The notes: generated by a model not told the origin, from the letters alone. 64,000 nt of DNA from JASGJS01 sp047601185 (GCA_047601185.1 JASGJS010000001.1:248001-312000), one strand, 5' to 3'. Counted from the stretch's first letter, positions 33,415 through 42,348 are shown. Numbers and translations are program-made.

Positions 33415-35046
33415 ATGGATACTAAACGACTCATTCTTTACGCGCTGTTGGTAGGCATTTTAATCACGCTTTGGCAAGCCTGGCAAAAAGATTATGGCGC
33501 TCAACCCGCGCCCTCAGGGTCTGTGGCGGAACAAACCATTCCCACCGGTGGGCAGTCTTTATCTCAACAAGCGGCCATTCCAGCGGCGGTGTCTGCTCCG
33601 GCAAGTGCAGCCATTCAGTCACAGCTGATTAAGGTTCAGACCGATCTCATGCAAGTGATGATCGACACCCAAGGCGGGAATATTGTCGAACTCAATTTAT
33701 TAAAATTTCCTGCTGAAGTCGGCTCATCAACCCCCGTGCAATTGTTGAGAAATAATCCAGACAACCCTTATATTGCGCAAAGTGGCTTAATTGGCGCGCA
33801 AGGACCCGATGCCCAAAATAATCAAGCTCAATTTACCGCTGCTCAAACCAGTTACCAACTCCAACCCGGACAAAATCAACTCAATGTCGTGCTAACTTGG
33901 CAAAATGCGCAAGGCGTGACGGTGACGAAAACCTTTACTTTTCTGCGCGGCCAATATCCTGTGAAAGTTAACTATCAAGTTGATAATCGCGGCACTCAAC
34001 CCTGGTCTGGCCAGCTCTATGCACAGCTGCGTCAAAAACCGCCGGTAAATAATAACAGTATCTTTAGTCTACATACATTTAATGGCGCGGCCGTCTCAAC
34101 AGCCCATGAGCCTTATGAAAAATTCACCTTCAGCAAACTCATTGAAGAAAACATTGACCGCTCCACTCCAGGCGGTTGGTTGGCCATGCAACAACGTTAT
34201 TTCTTATCGGTTTGGATCCCTGAACCCAATCAAAATCAACATTATTACAGCCGAACGGACAATAATCATATTGTAACACTGGGGGTGATTGGCCCCGTTC
34301 TTCAAGTTGCGCCGAATAGCAGCACGTCTACAGAAGCGACTTTTTATGGCGGCCCTGAAATTCCGGATTATTTAAGAGCATTAGCGCCCCATTTAGATTT
34401 GACCATTAACTATGGTTGGTTGTGGCCAATCTCCCAAGCCATCTTTTGGATCATGAAACATCTCTATCATTGGATCGGCAATTGGGGCTGGGCCATTATT
34501 CTCGTCACTGTCCTGATCAAATTATTATTTTATAAGCTGTCTGAGACCAGTTATCGTTCCATGGCTAAACTGCGTAAACTAGCGCCTAAATTAGAAGCCA
34601 TTAAAGATCGCTATGGCGAGGATCGACAGAAACTCGGCAAAGCCACGATGGAACTGTATCGGAAAGAAAAAGCCAATCCTTTAAGCGGTTGCTTACCGAT
34701 GCTGATTCAGATTCCGTTCTTTATTGCGCTTTATTATGTGCTGGTGGAGAGTGTCGCCTTCCGGCAAGCGCCTTTTATTGGTTGGATTCGGGATTTATCG
34801 GTGCATGATCCTTATTACATTTTGCCAATTTTGATGGGGATCACGATGTGGATTCAACAACGACTCACACCTACGCCTTCAGCTGACCCGATGCAAGCGC
34901 GAATCATGATGCTATTGCCGATCTTTTTTACGGTGTTTTTCTTGGCGTTTCCGGCAGGGTTGGTGTTGTATTGGTTGGTGAATAGTTGCTTGAGTGTGTT
35001 GCAACAATGGTGGGTGATTCGGCAGATGGATCGTAAAAGTAAATGA
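33415..35046 (+). CDS. yidC: Membrane protein insertase YidC
   Basis: 543 aa from the ATG at 33415, giving the usual start MDTKRLILYALLVGILITLW; an upstream frame overlapping yidD is rejected. One N-terminal helix is followed by a large periplasmic beta domain (about residues 30-330). The conserved C-terminal bundle comprises WGWAIILVTVLIKLLFYKLSE, CLPMLIQIPFFIALYYVLVESV, MGITMWIQQRLTP and FPAGLVLYWLVNSCLSVLQQWW. YidC inserts small membrane proteins alone or with SecYEG. Confidence 0.96.
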   Translation: MDTKRLILYALLVGILITLWQAWQKDYGAQPAPSGSVAEQTIPTGGQSLSQQAAIPAAVSAPASAAIQSQLIKVQTDLMQVMIDTQGGNIVELNLLKFPAEVGSSTPVQLLRNNPDNPYIAQSGLIGAQGPDAQNNQAQFTAAQTSYQLQPGQNQLNVVLTWQNAQGVTVTKTFTFLRGQYPVKVNYQVDNRGTQPWSGQLYAQLRQKPPVNNNSIFSLHTFNGAAVSTAHEPYEKFTFSKLIEENIDRSTPGGWLAMQQRYFLSVWIPEPNQNQHYYSRTDNNHIVTLGVIGPVLQVAPNSSTSTEATFYGGPEIPDYLRALAPHLDLTINYGWLWPISQAIFWIMKHLYHWIGNWGWAIILVTVLIKLLFYKLSETSYRSMAKLRKLAPKLEAIKDRYGEDRQKLGKATMELYRKEKANPLSGCLPMLIQIPFFIALYYVLVESVAFRQAPFIGWIRDLSVHDPYYILPILMGITMWIQQRLTPTPSADPMQARIMMLLPIFFTVFFLAFPAGLVLYWLVNSCLSVLQQWWVIRQMDRKSK

Positions 35047-35059
35047 GTGGTTTATTTAA

Positions 35060-35116
35060 CCCCCTCATCCGCCTATCGGCACCTTCTCCCACGGAGGGGA
35101 GAAGGCCCCACATCAA
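35060..35116. repeat. Family-2 nested-hairpin repeat
   Basis: CCCCTCATCCGCCTATCGGCACC, then TTCTCCCACGGAGGGGAGAA and a GGCCCCACATCAAGCTT end, starting 14 bp after the yidC stop. It may attenuate transcription between yidC and mnmE. Confidence 0.85.
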
Positions 35117-35179
35117 GCTTCAAGCGTTTCTTAACTCTGAGTCTTAACGCGTAGGCTAGCCCGCAAAAAAGCTAAATCT

Positions 35180-36529
35180 ATGTTAAAAACCTCATCTACT
35201 ATTGCTGCAATTGCCACTCCGCCAGGACAAGGCGGGATTGGTATTATCCGCATTTCAGGCTCTCAGGTTTTATCCGTCGCGCAAGCCATTTTAAAAAAAT
35301 CTCTTCAACCCCGATTTACGCATTATGGTCCTTTCTTCGCGGCAGATGGCAGCATTTTAGATCACGGTATCGCGTTGTATTTCCCCGCCCCAGATTCTTT
35401 TACCGGCGAAGATGTTTTAGAACTGCAAGGCCATGGCGGCCCTATTGTTTTAGACTTAATCTTAAAAGAAATTTTTAAGCATGCTGTGGTTCCTGCCAAA
35501 CCCGGGGAATTTTCCGAACGGGCATTTTTAAATGGCAAATTGGATTTAGTTCAAGCCGAGGCGATTGCTGACCTGATTGCTGCTCAATCCGAACAAGCCG
35601 CTAGATCTGCCCTCCGCTCTTTGCAAGGTGAATTTTCGGCTTACATCCAACAACTCGTCGAAGCCTTAACTCAGCTACGGGTTTATGTCGAAGCGGCGAT
35701 TGATTTTCCCGATGAAGAAGTGGATTTTTTATCCGATGAACGTTTAACAACAAACCTTCAGCAACTCGCACAACAGCTGACGGAAATTCACCACCGTGCC
35801 CAACAAGGCTTAGTCTTGCAAGAAGGGTTTCAGGTGGTGATTGCAGGTTTACCGAATGCCGGCAAATCGAGTTTACTGAATCACCTCAGTGGGGAAGACA
35901 CTGCGATTGTCACCGATATTCCAGGCACCACGCGCGATGTTTTAAATGTGTATCTCCAAATCGATGGATTGCCTTTACATATTACCGATACTGCAGGATT
36001 AAGGTTGACAGAAGATGTGATCGAACAGGAAGGAATCCGGCGGGCACACCAGGCTATCCAGCGAGCGGATTGTGTATTACTGTTACAAGATATCACTCAA
36101 CCACAGACAGATTTACACGCTCTATTGCCACCTGAACTGAATCCGACCCATCAAATTACCGTTTATAATAAAATTGATTTGACGGGAGAAGCCCCTGCAC
36201 AAGAAATACTAAATGAACAACATACGCTGATTAAATTATCTGCTAAAACGGGTGAAGGTTTAGGCTTGCTACGACAACAACTGAAATATTATGCGGGGTA
36301 TCGACAAACGTCTGAAACCGTCTTCAGCGCCCGTCGTCGCCATTTAACGGCGTTAGAACAAGCACAAACCCATCTCAATCGCGCTCAAGATCATCTTAAA
36401 AATCGTATAGGCGAGTTGCTCGCTGAAGAATTGCGATTGACCCAGCAAGCTTTAGGGGAAATCACCGGCCAGGTGCTACCCGATGAATTGTTAGGACGTA
36501 TTTTTAGCCATTTTTGTATTGGGAAGTGA
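35180..36529 (+). CDS. mnmE: tRNA-modifying GTPase MnmE
   Basis: 449 aa. With MnmG it forms the cmnm5 group at U34 of certain tRNAs. The N terminus ATPPGQGGIGIIRISGSQ, the G1 motif GLPNAGKSSLLN (about residue 225), DTAGLRLTEDVIEQEGIRRA and the C-terminal FCIGK motif with the essential Cys are all present. mnmE usually follows yidC, as here; mnmG is not in this window. Confidence 0.97.
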   Translation: MLKTSSTIAAIATPPGQGGIGIIRISGSQVLSVAQAILKKSLQPRFTHYGPFFAADGSILDHGIALYFPAPDSFTGEDVLELQGHGGPIVLDLILKEIFKHAVVPAKPGEFSERAFLNGKLDLVQAEAIADLIAAQSEQAARSALRSLQGEFSAYIQQLVEALTQLRVYVEAAIDFPDEEVDFLSDERLTTNLQQLAQQLTEIHHRAQQGLVLQEGFQVVIAGLPNAGKSSLLNHLSGEDTAIVTDIPGTTRDVLNVYLQIDGLPLHITDTAGLRLTEDVIEQEGIRRAHQAIQRADCVLLLQDITQPQTDLHALLPPELNPTHQITVYNKIDLTGEAPAQEILNEQHTLIKLSAKTGEGLGLLRQQLKYYAGYRQTSETVFSARRRHLTALEQAQTHLNRAQDHLKNRIGELLAEELRLTQQALGEITGQVLPDELLGRIFSHFCIGK

Positions 36530-36545
36530 GTGGAGGATTCGTTTC

Positions 36546-37892
36546 TTAGAGGCTGTTGTAAAAATCAAGAGTTTCCTCTGAAAGTTCGAATGCTTCGATG
36601 TCTTTTTTGGGTACAGAACCGGAAGCGTGCTGAAGAAAACGATAATGTGCATAGGATTCTTTCCAGTTTCTCTCTATGCTTCCTGCGTTAAAAAGAAATA
36701 CCTTACTCATTGCCATCAAGGCTGGTGCAAAGTTTTGCTCTGCTGATAGACGGAACTGACGAATGCTCTCCTCTTTATCTTCTACAGTACCTCTACCTTG
36801 AAAATAACATACCCCCAACCAATATTGTGCTTCAGCATGACCTTTCTCTGCTGCTTTATGAAATAACTGAAAAGCCTCTTGAACATTTGTGTCTATAGTA
36901 GGACGCCATATTCTGCCAAAATAAATTTTTCCGAAATAGCATTGGGCATCTGGATCATCTTCCTTCAGTAAGATAGCATTCAAACAATAGACTGCATTTT
37001 CTTGTGCCTCCTTTTCAAAGTCAGAGGATTTACGATACTCAAGTTTTTTTACGCTTGTGTAATACTTCTTGGCCTCTGCTAGGTCTTTAGGCACATGAAT
37101 TCCATTTTCATATAACCGTCCTAAGTGATACAGCCCGGGCCCATAGTTTTGATCCGCCGCTTGTTGATACAGTTGAAATGCTTTGAGCAAAACATCTTTC
37201 TGCTTAGCTTCTTCGTACAACACAGCCAAACGGGTCTGAGCTTCTGGCTCTGGATGATCTATCTCAATTGCCTTTTCATAAAAGCTCATCGCTTGTTTTA
37301 AATCAGGCCCTATTCCATCTTCATCTTCATCTTCATTGTCATTTTCCGCCTCCCATCCAAATTCATAGATCTTACCTAATTCCAAATACGCCAATTCACT
37401 GATTTTCCCTGCTTTCCCAGTAGCAGCTGTCTGGTAAAGCGCCGCTATTTTTTTGGGCGCTGCATGCAAACCTTTACTGTCACCTTTCTCATAGGTCTTG
37501 GCGAGATAATAGTTCGCTACTAAGTGACCCTTTGCTACTGCCTTCGTAAGCCATTTTTCAGCCTGTTTGAATGCGCCTTCATTTAGGGATAAGATGCCCA
37601 ACTGAAGTTGAGCTTCAGTGATTTGGAAATTTTCGGCCAAATAGTGATACCATGACTTGGCAAGTGATACATTTGTGTCTCGCAGGGCAGTATTCGCTAA
37701 CTCTAATAACTCTATGTTGGCTCGCTCTATCGACTGTATTAGCGCTTTTCCCTTTTCTTCCAGGGATTGCGAATCTAGGACTTGGGTAAGGAGGGTTGTG
37801 TCTGATTTATTTTTTTTGGGGGAGCCTTGGGAAGTTTTGCCGGAACTACTGGGATATTCTGGTTCTTTTCGCTTAAGTTTCTGCTCTGACAT
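36546..37892 (-). CDS. Sel1-repeat (TPR-like) protein, cytosolic or secreted
   Basis: 448 aa with no signal peptide. After a low-complexity N terminus (about 1-35), Sel1-like repeats follow. Clear examples are FKQAEKWLTKAVAKGHLVANYYLAKTYEKGD, AFQLYQQAADQNYGPGLYHLGRLYENGIHV, VQEAFQLFHKAAEKGHAEAQYWLGVCYFQGRG and KEESIRQFRLSAEQNFAPALMAMSKVF. An acidic stretch (ENDNEDEDEDGIG, about residue 180) interrupts the array. Sel1 proteins mediate protein-protein contacts and several in Legionella affect host trafficking; the role here is unknown. Confidence 0.8.
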   Translation of the reverse strand: MSEQKLKRKEPEYPSSSGKTSQGSPKKNKSDTTLLTQVLDSQSLEEKGKALIQSIERANIELLELANTALRDTNVSLAKSWYHYLAENFQITEAQLQLGILSLNEGAFKQAEKWLTKAVAKGHLVANYYLAKTYEKGDSKGLHAAPKKIAALYQTAATGKAGKISELAYLELGKIYEFGWEAENDNEDEDEDGIGPDLKQAMSFYEKAIEIDHPEPEAQTRLAVLYEEAKQKDVLLKAFQLYQQAADQNYGPGLYHLGRLYENGIHVPKDLAEAKKYYTSVKKLEYRKSSDFEKEAQENAVYCLNAILLKEDDPDAQCYFGKIYFGRIWRPTIDTNVQEAFQLFHKAAEKGHAEAQYWLGVCYFQGRGTVEDKEESIRQFRLSAEQNFAPALMAMSKVFLFNAGSIERNWKESYAHYRFLQHASGSVPKKDIEAFELSEETLDFYNSL

Positions 37893-37965
37893 ACACTACC
37901 CCTCTCATCATCTATACCAATTATCAAATCTTACCAAAAATTAAGGGATAGATAAACCTTTTTTT

Positions 37966-38229
37966 CTAAACTCTCCGTCGACGTGCTTGCTTGGGGTCCA
38001 CTAATAGGGGGCGATAAATTTCGATACGATCCCCAGTTTTCAAAGGATACGACAAGTTCACAGGCTGAGAGAAAATCCCCACGCCAAACCGCGCCAAATC
38101 AATTTCTGGGAATTTTTGCAGCATGCTGGATTGGGAGAGCGCTTGCTGCACGGTAGTGCCAATAGGCAGCTGTAAGGTTTGTTCATCACAGTGTGTTGGC
38201 GTGGCGTAAACGACTGTGACGGTGATCAT
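37966..38229 (-). CDS. rnfH: RnfH-family ubiquitin-like protein
   Basis: 87 aa from the ATG at 38229, whose ATGA overlaps the ratA stop. The beta-grasp sequence MITVTVVYATPTHCDEQTLQLPIGTTVQQAL and GDRIEIYRPLLVDPKQARRRR match the UPF0125/RnfH family. Longer frames start inside ratA. The ratA-rnfH pair is widely conserved; function unknown. Confidence 0.9.
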   Translation of the reverse strand: MITVTVVYATPTHCDEQTLQLPIGTTVQQALSQSSMLQKFPEIDLARFGVGIFSQPVNLSYPLKTGDRIEIYRPLLVDPKQARRRRV

Positions 38230-38657
38230 CCGCCGTATAGAGCATGGGCGCGCTGACAAAACACATCGACTAATTTATCGGCGACGGGGTGAAATACGGG
38301 CGAGAACATCATGCTCAATAGCTTATTATTAAATTCGAACTCCAAGTCCAAGCTGATGCGGCACCCTTCCGGAATTTCTTCAAACCGCCAGAAACCCTCT
38401 AATTGTTTGAAAGGACCGTCGATCAAACGGATTTCGATCAGTTTGTTTCCCTGTAAACGGTTGCAGGTGGAAAAAGATTTATGAAAACCGCCTTGAGCAA
38501 ACTCCAGGGTCGCGCGAATTTCGTCTTCGGTCCGACTGATCACTTGGGTTGATTTACAAGCTGGCACAAATTGGGGATAATCCTCAATCGCATTGACCAA
38601 ATTAAACATTTGCACAGGGCTATAAGCAATGATCGCATCTCGGTTAATAACTGTCAT
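38226..38657 (-). CDS. ratA: RatA-family START-domain protein
   Basis: 143 aa. The sequence NRDAIIAYSPVQMFNLVNAIEDYPQFVPACKST and the C-terminal FHPVADKLVDVFCQRAHALYG match the RatA/YfjG (COQ10-like) family, a helix-grip fold. It was described in E. coli as a ribosome-association inhibitor, while COQ10 relatives bind ubiquinone. It overlaps rnfH by 4 bp and is divergent from smpB, the usual layout. Confidence 0.9.
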   Translation of the reverse strand: MTVINRDAIIAYSPVQMFNLVNAIEDYPQFVPACKSTQVISRTEDEIRATLEFAQGGFHKSFSTCNRLQGNKLIEIRLIDGPFKQLEGFWRFEEIPEGCRISLDLEFEFNNKLLSMMFSPVFHPVADKLVDVFCQRAHALYGG

Positions 38658-38695
38658 ATTGGTACTCGCAGAAATTTAGTAGAATAATTTACGCT

Positions 38696-39169
38696 ATGAA
38701 CAAGCAGAATACAACCTCCAATCAGCGGGTGATTACCGTCAATCGCAAAGCCCGCCATGATTATTTTATCGAAAAACAGTTTGAAGCTGGCCTGGTGTTA
38801 GAAGGCTGGGAAGTCAAAGGGTTACGCGCGGGCGGTGTGCAGCTCAAAGACAGCTACGTTTTAATCAAACAAGGCGCGGCATGGTTGTTAAATGCGCATA
38901 TTTCTCCCCCTAAAACGGTTTCAACCCATATTCACCCAGAACCTGAACGTACCCGCAAGCTGTTGTTACATCAAAGGGAATTGGATTTTTTAGCGGGGGC
39001 TGTGCAGCAAGAAGGCTATACGCTGGTTCCCTTGGATTTACATTGGAAGAATAATCGGGCGAAAGTGGAGTTTGGGTTGGCGAAGGGGAAGAAGTTATAT
39101 GATAAGCGGGAAAGCGACAAGCAACGAGATTGGCAGCGCGAGAAAGCTCGGGTGTTGAGGCAGAGGTGA
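38696..39169 (+). CDS. smpB: SsrA-binding protein SmpB
   Basis: 157 aa. VNRKARHDYFIEKQFEAGLVLEGWEVKGLRAGGVQLKDSYV is the tmRNA-binding core, and the tail GKKLYDKRESDKQRDWQREKARVL is the helix that occupies the decoding centre. It rescues stalled ribosomes with tmRNA. No ssrA gene was seen nearby. Confidence 0.96.
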   Translation: MNKQNTTSNQRVITVNRKARHDYFIEKQFEAGLVLEGWEVKGLRAGGVQLKDSYVLIKQGAAWLLNAHISPPKTVSTHIHPEPERTRKLLLHQRELDFLAGAVQQEGYTLVPLDLHWKNNRAKVEFGLAKGKKLYDKRESDKQRDWQREKARVLRQR

Positions 39170-39188
39170 ATACGATATAGCAACCAAC

Positions 39189-39653
39189 CTATAACGAGAA
39201 GGATTTTGCTATTTCAGATATAAATATTACATCCATAGCTATTATAGATCGCAGCTTTTGATCATTCGTTAAAAATATATCACATTGACACATTTGCGCT
39301 GTAGCTACATGTATCGCATCAGGTAATCGAATATTGTTATTGTTTAACAAAGATTTGGCTCGTAAATGCGCTGCGTTTATTAATATGTCACGACTAATGG
39401 GAGCAACATATAAAACATCAGAAGACGACAATATATTTTTGTAATTTTTTTGGAGGTTTTGATTATCATCAGCAATAGGTTTAGTTAATACTTCAGCCAA
39501 TGTAAGCTCGCTTGTGTAGGCTTTTAATTTTCTGGAGTCTATAAGTTCGAAAATTTTTGCTAAATTGGAGGCATATTCAGAAAATCCTTCTAACAAATAA
39601 ATAAATATATTAGTGTCTAAATAAATATTCTTTTCTTGTGTTTTCTGAATCAT
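39189..39653 (-). CDS. PIN-domain toxin (VapC-like)
   Basis: 154 aa from the ATG at 39653, whose ATGA overlaps the partner's stop. YLDTNIFIYLLEG supplies the first acidic residue, TLAEVLTKP the Glu, and LPDAIHVATAQMCQCDIFLTNDQKL the remaining Asp residues of the PIN nuclease site. VapC proteins cleave tRNA or rRNA. It is adjacent to a small antitoxin gene. Confidence 0.85.
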   Translation of the reverse strand: MIQKTQEKNIYLDTNIFIYLLEGFSEYASNLAKIFELIDSRKLKAYTSELTLAEVLTKPIADDNQNLQKNYKNILSSSDVLYVAPISRDILINAAHLRAKSLLNNNNIRLPDAIHVATAQMCQCDIFLTNDQKLRSIIAMDVIFISEIAKSFSL

Positions 39654-39880
39654 TGCCACATGTCCCTTTCATTGCGGATAAATTTATCTACCTCTTCCGG
39701 AGATTTAAAACTACCTTGTCCTTTCCCCAAAAAAGAACCTAGGCTTGTGGTGCTGGCTTTAATGGCTGGATCAACTAAGACAATAACCTCCACTTGAAAG
39801 CCAGCCTTCAATAAAGGAGAATGGATTTCTAAGGTATTTTCCTTAACAATTGTCATTTCCTGTCGAATAGCTTGTACCAT
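39650..39880 (-). CDS. Putative antitoxin partner of the PIN toxin
   Basis: 76 aa from the ATG at 39880 (GGGAGT five bases upstream); an upstream TTG is less likely. Sequence MVQAIRQEMTIVKENTLEIH, then the C-terminal GQGSFKSPEEVDKFIRNERDMW. The C-terminal acidic helix preceding the toxin gene is as in VapB-type antitoxins, while the N-terminal region suggests a beta-rich dimer. Assignment rests mainly on position and overlap with the PIN gene. Confidence 0.7.
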   Translation of the reverse strand: MVQAIRQEMTIVKENTLEIHSPLLKAGFQVEVIVLVDPAIKASTTSLGSFLGKGQGSFKSPEEVDKFIRNERDMWQ

Positions 39881-39969
39881 ACATACTCCCAAAGTTTGAA
39901 TAACCTATTTTGAGGCACGAGCCGATTTGCCAGCCAGCGACTCCGATAAACTCATTTCATTATATAAGC

Positions 39970-40578
39970 TTAGCCCCTACCCGGAGTTTTTTGTATCACC
40001 GCACTCTGCGCCTTTTCCTGCGCCAATTTCGCGACTAGCTCATATTTTTTCTTTTCTCGTAAGGTGGGCTCATATCCAATAATTGGAAAGTGCTGTAATT
40101 GCGCCGCGGCCCATACTGCCCATTGCATAAAATCTGTTCCAGACACGATTTCAATCCCCGGCCAGCCTTTCTCCATGGCCATCTCGACCAAGGCAATGGC
40201 CGAATTAAAAGATTGTTTGATGATCGTACCTTGGCCACCACTGCTTTCCTCTTCTTCTTCGGTCAGCGGCATTGCCTCCGGGTTGCCTGGCCCAAATAAA
40301 TATTGCCCTGCCGAGGTGCTCATCGCTTCGCCGTAATCATGAATAACCCAGCCACTCATCACGCGCTTAAATCTTGGGATGATGGTTTCTTCCCAAGTGG
40401 CTTCACTGTTAATCACTTGGATATAGGGATATTGTGACAATAGGAATTTTACTTCAGCGGGGGTGATCGGCCGATTCCACTCCAGCTGCGGTAATTCAGT
40501 GCCAAACAGCCGCTCTTCCCAGAGATTTTGTAGAAAAAGGGCGGATTTATTGCTACTATTGTCAGATGTATAGGCCAT
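39970..40578 (-). CDS. LPD7-like domain protein (202 aa)
   Basis: No signal peptide or membrane helix. Residues about 137-172, with AMEKGWPGIEIVSGTDFMQW, then AVWAAAQLQHFPIIGYEPT, fit the pattern of the LPD7 domain (KGW..I.v.G...f...W..A...g..v.GY.PT), found in large polyvalent proteins and in proteins of Legionella and Coxiella. The N-terminal half has ITPAEVKFLLSQYPYIQVINSE, and an acidic stretch (EEEEESSGG) lies near residue 110. Its role is unknown; it is a reasonable Dot/Icm-effector candidate only by context. Confidence 0.6.
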   Translation of the reverse strand: MAYTSDNSSNKSALFLQNLWEERLFGTELPQLEWNRPITPAEVKFLLSQYPYIQVINSEATWEETIIPRFKRVMSGWVIHDYGEAMSTSAGQYLFGPGNPEAMPLTEEEEESSGGQGTIIKQSFNSAIALVEMAMEKGWPGIEIVSGTDFMQWAVWAAAQLQHFPIIGYEPTLREKKKYELVAKLAQEKAQSAVIQKTPGRG

Positions 40579-40636
40579 TTAAAACTCTCTTTGCCATTCT
40601 TTAAGGCTTAATTATACCACAAACCCCAAGAACCTG

Positions 40637-41266
40637 ATGGAAAATTTCCTACCCGAAACGCTGGTTTTATGGCTTACTCAGTATGGCAGTCTGGCTTTAT
40701 TCTTCCTTTTAACCATTGGAATCTTCGCTTTACCCATTCCTGACGAAACACTCATGGTGTTCGCGGGCGCTTTAATCGCCCATCAAAAACTCGACTTGTT
40801 TCCCACTTATCTGGCAGCCATTTTGGGCGCTTGTTGTGGCATCACCCTCAGCTACATTATTGGCCGCACTGCCGGCGTGTATATCCTTAAAAAATATGGG
40901 GGTTGGGTTCGTATTACTGAAGCCAAAATGCAAAAAATTCATGAATGGTTTGAGAAAATCGGTCGGTGGGCCTTGTTTATCGGTTACTTTATCCCTGGAG
41001 TCCGTCATCTCACAGGTTATGCCGCTGGGATCAGCGCCTTAGCTTATCGCCAGTTTGCCTTATTTTCCTACTCAGGTGCAGTGATTTGGGCGGTGACTTT
41101 TCTGACCTTAGGCTATTTTTTGGGAAATCGATGGCCTTATATCAGTGCGCTTTTTGAAGAGAGTTGGACACTGTTATTAATTGCGTTGATTCCCTTACTG
41201 ATCTTGGGAACGCTCTACTGGCGATTTAGAGTGAGAAAAAAGCGTCAAAGTTTTGTTGAAAAATAG
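40637..41266 (+). CDS. DedA-family membrane protein
   Basis: 209 aa with about six hydrophobic segments. The family motif region FALPIPDETLMVFAGALIA and the sequence EKIGRWALFIGYFIPGVRHLTGYAAGISALAYRQF (with the conserved G-R/F-I-PGVR) identify the DedA/SNARE-associated family. These are flippases for undecaprenyl phosphate or phosphatidylethanolamine, needed for proton homeostasis. The stop codon is immediately followed by a mobile element (41267). Confidence 0.9.
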   Translation: MENFLPETLVLWLTQYGSLALFFLLTIGIFALPIPDETLMVFAGALIAHQKLDLFPTYLAAILGACCGITLSYIIGRTAGVYILKKYGGWVRITEAKMQKIHEWFEKIGRWALFIGYFIPGVRHLTGYAAGISALAYRQFALFSYSGAVIWAVTFLTLGYFLGNRWPYISALFEESWTLLLIALIPLLILGTLYWRFRVRKKRQSFVEK

Positions 41267-41467
41267 TGTATCCATTCAGCACATCCTGAAGAAGGCTTTA
41301 ACTTAAAAAGAAGCAGAAGGCGTCGTCCTTGCATGGATGCGGGGATCCAGAATACAAGGATGTAAAGTTTTGCTTTCCTGCAAACTGGATCCCCGCATCC
41401 ATGCGAGGACGACGCCTCCTGCCTCATTTAAGCTCAAGCTTCTCTTAGAATGTGCTGAATGGATACA
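41267..41467. mobile_element. MITE-like palindromic element, copy 2
   Basis: 201 bp with terminal inverted repeats TGTATCCATTCAGCAC (41267) and GTGCTGAATGGATACA (end 41467). Inner arms are GGCGTCGTCCTTGCATGGAT and ATCCATGCGAGGACGACGCC, and the centre contains ACAAGGATGTAAAGTTTTGC, inverted relative to copy 1 at 11867. It begins at the base after the DedA stop codon. Open frames across it (41245-41427, 41303-41587) are repeat-derived. Confidence 0.85.
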
Positions 41468-41492
41468 AAAATAAAAAATGCCATGCATAAAA

Positions 41493-41527
41493 TTATCCAC
41501 AATTTCTGTGGATAACTTTGTGGATAT
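41493..41527. promoter_or_regulatory. Cluster of three DnaA boxes
   Basis: TTATCCACA (41493-41501), TGTGGATAA (41507-41515) and TGTGGATAT (41519-41527): two perfect boxes and one single-mismatch box within 35 bp. They are followed by about 170 bp of AT-rich DNA up to the riboflavin synthase gene. The first two also form a hairpin, so chance structure must be considered. Confidence 0.6.
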
Positions 41528-41718
41528 CACGTGAGCGATTATGCCCAAATGCCGAATTACGGGGCTCGTGATTAAATTGGCTAACAATTGTACAAATTTA
41601 ATATTATCTTTTTAAAACAATAACTTATATAAGATATTTCTAAAACTTTTTAAAGAGTCTGCGCTAAGATTTTATAAATTCACGATCTGTCTTAAGCTGT
41701 GTATAGTGAGGAGTCGTT

Positions 41719-42348
41719 ATGTTTACAGGTATCACGCAAGGTCTATTTCCAGTGACTCAACTTAATAGGGCCCCCAACCAACTCACCTACTCTATCGCGC
41801 TGTCGACATCACTGTTACAAAACCTTCAAATCGGCGCCAGTGTTTCGGTGGATGGGGTGTGCCAAACCGTCACGAATATCCAGGGGCAAGAGGTCACTTT
41901 TCAAGCCATCGCCGAAACATTACAGAAAACCACCTTAGGGGATTTACAGGTGGGACAACAGGTGAGCATTGAAAGAAGTGCGACGGTAGGGAGTGAGATT
42001 GGTGGGCATTTGCTCTCTGGACATATTTTCGGATTGGGGGTGGTGGCAGAAAGACGTGTCATTGAGAACAACTTGCGGCTGACTTTTCATGGTTCAGAAA
42101 CGATGTTGGCGTATCTTTTTGAAAAAGGCTTTGTGGGGATTAATGGCTCAAGCTTGACAGTGAATGCGGTGGATCCTGCAAAACGGCTTTTCTCGGTGGA
42201 TATGATTCCTCATACATTAAGCGTGACGGATTTGGGGCGTAAAGCGGTGGGAGATAAGGTGAATATTGAAGTCGATTCACTGACGGTTACAGTAGTAGAG
42301 ACGGTTAAAAGGTATTTTTCAACAACTTCAAAACTGCCATTCGAATAA
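41719..42348 (+). CDS. ribC: Riboflavin synthase (alpha subunit)
   Basis: 209 aa (ribE in some nomenclatures). Two homologous lumazine-binding halves: MFTGITQGLFPVTQL...GASVSVDGVCQTV and GGHLLSGHIFGLGVVAERR...GFVGINGSSLTVNAV. It dismutates 6,7-dimethyl-8-ribityllumazine to riboflavin. GAGGAG lies before the ATG. No FMN riboswitch was found. Its end overlaps the convergent pyrB by 44 bp. Confidence 0.95.
   Translation: MFTGITQGLFPVTQLNRAPNQLTYSIALSTSLLQNLQIGASVSVDGVCQTVTNIQGQEVTFQAIAETLQKTTLGDLQVGQQVSIERSATVGSEIGGHLLSGHIFGLGVVAERRVIENNLRLTFHGSETMLAYLFEKGFVGINGSSLTVNAVDPAKRLFSVDMIPHTLSVTDLGRKAVGDKVNIEVDSLTVTVVETVKRYFSTTSKLPFE

Noticed and set aside
41493..41515. The inverted DnaA boxes as a transcription terminator
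   Set aside because: The hairpin is AT-rich and short and is not followed by a T run, while both arms match the DnaA-box consensus exactly.
41303..41587. 94-codon frame on the minus strand
   Set aside because: It crosses the MITE and DnaA boxes and looks like no protein.
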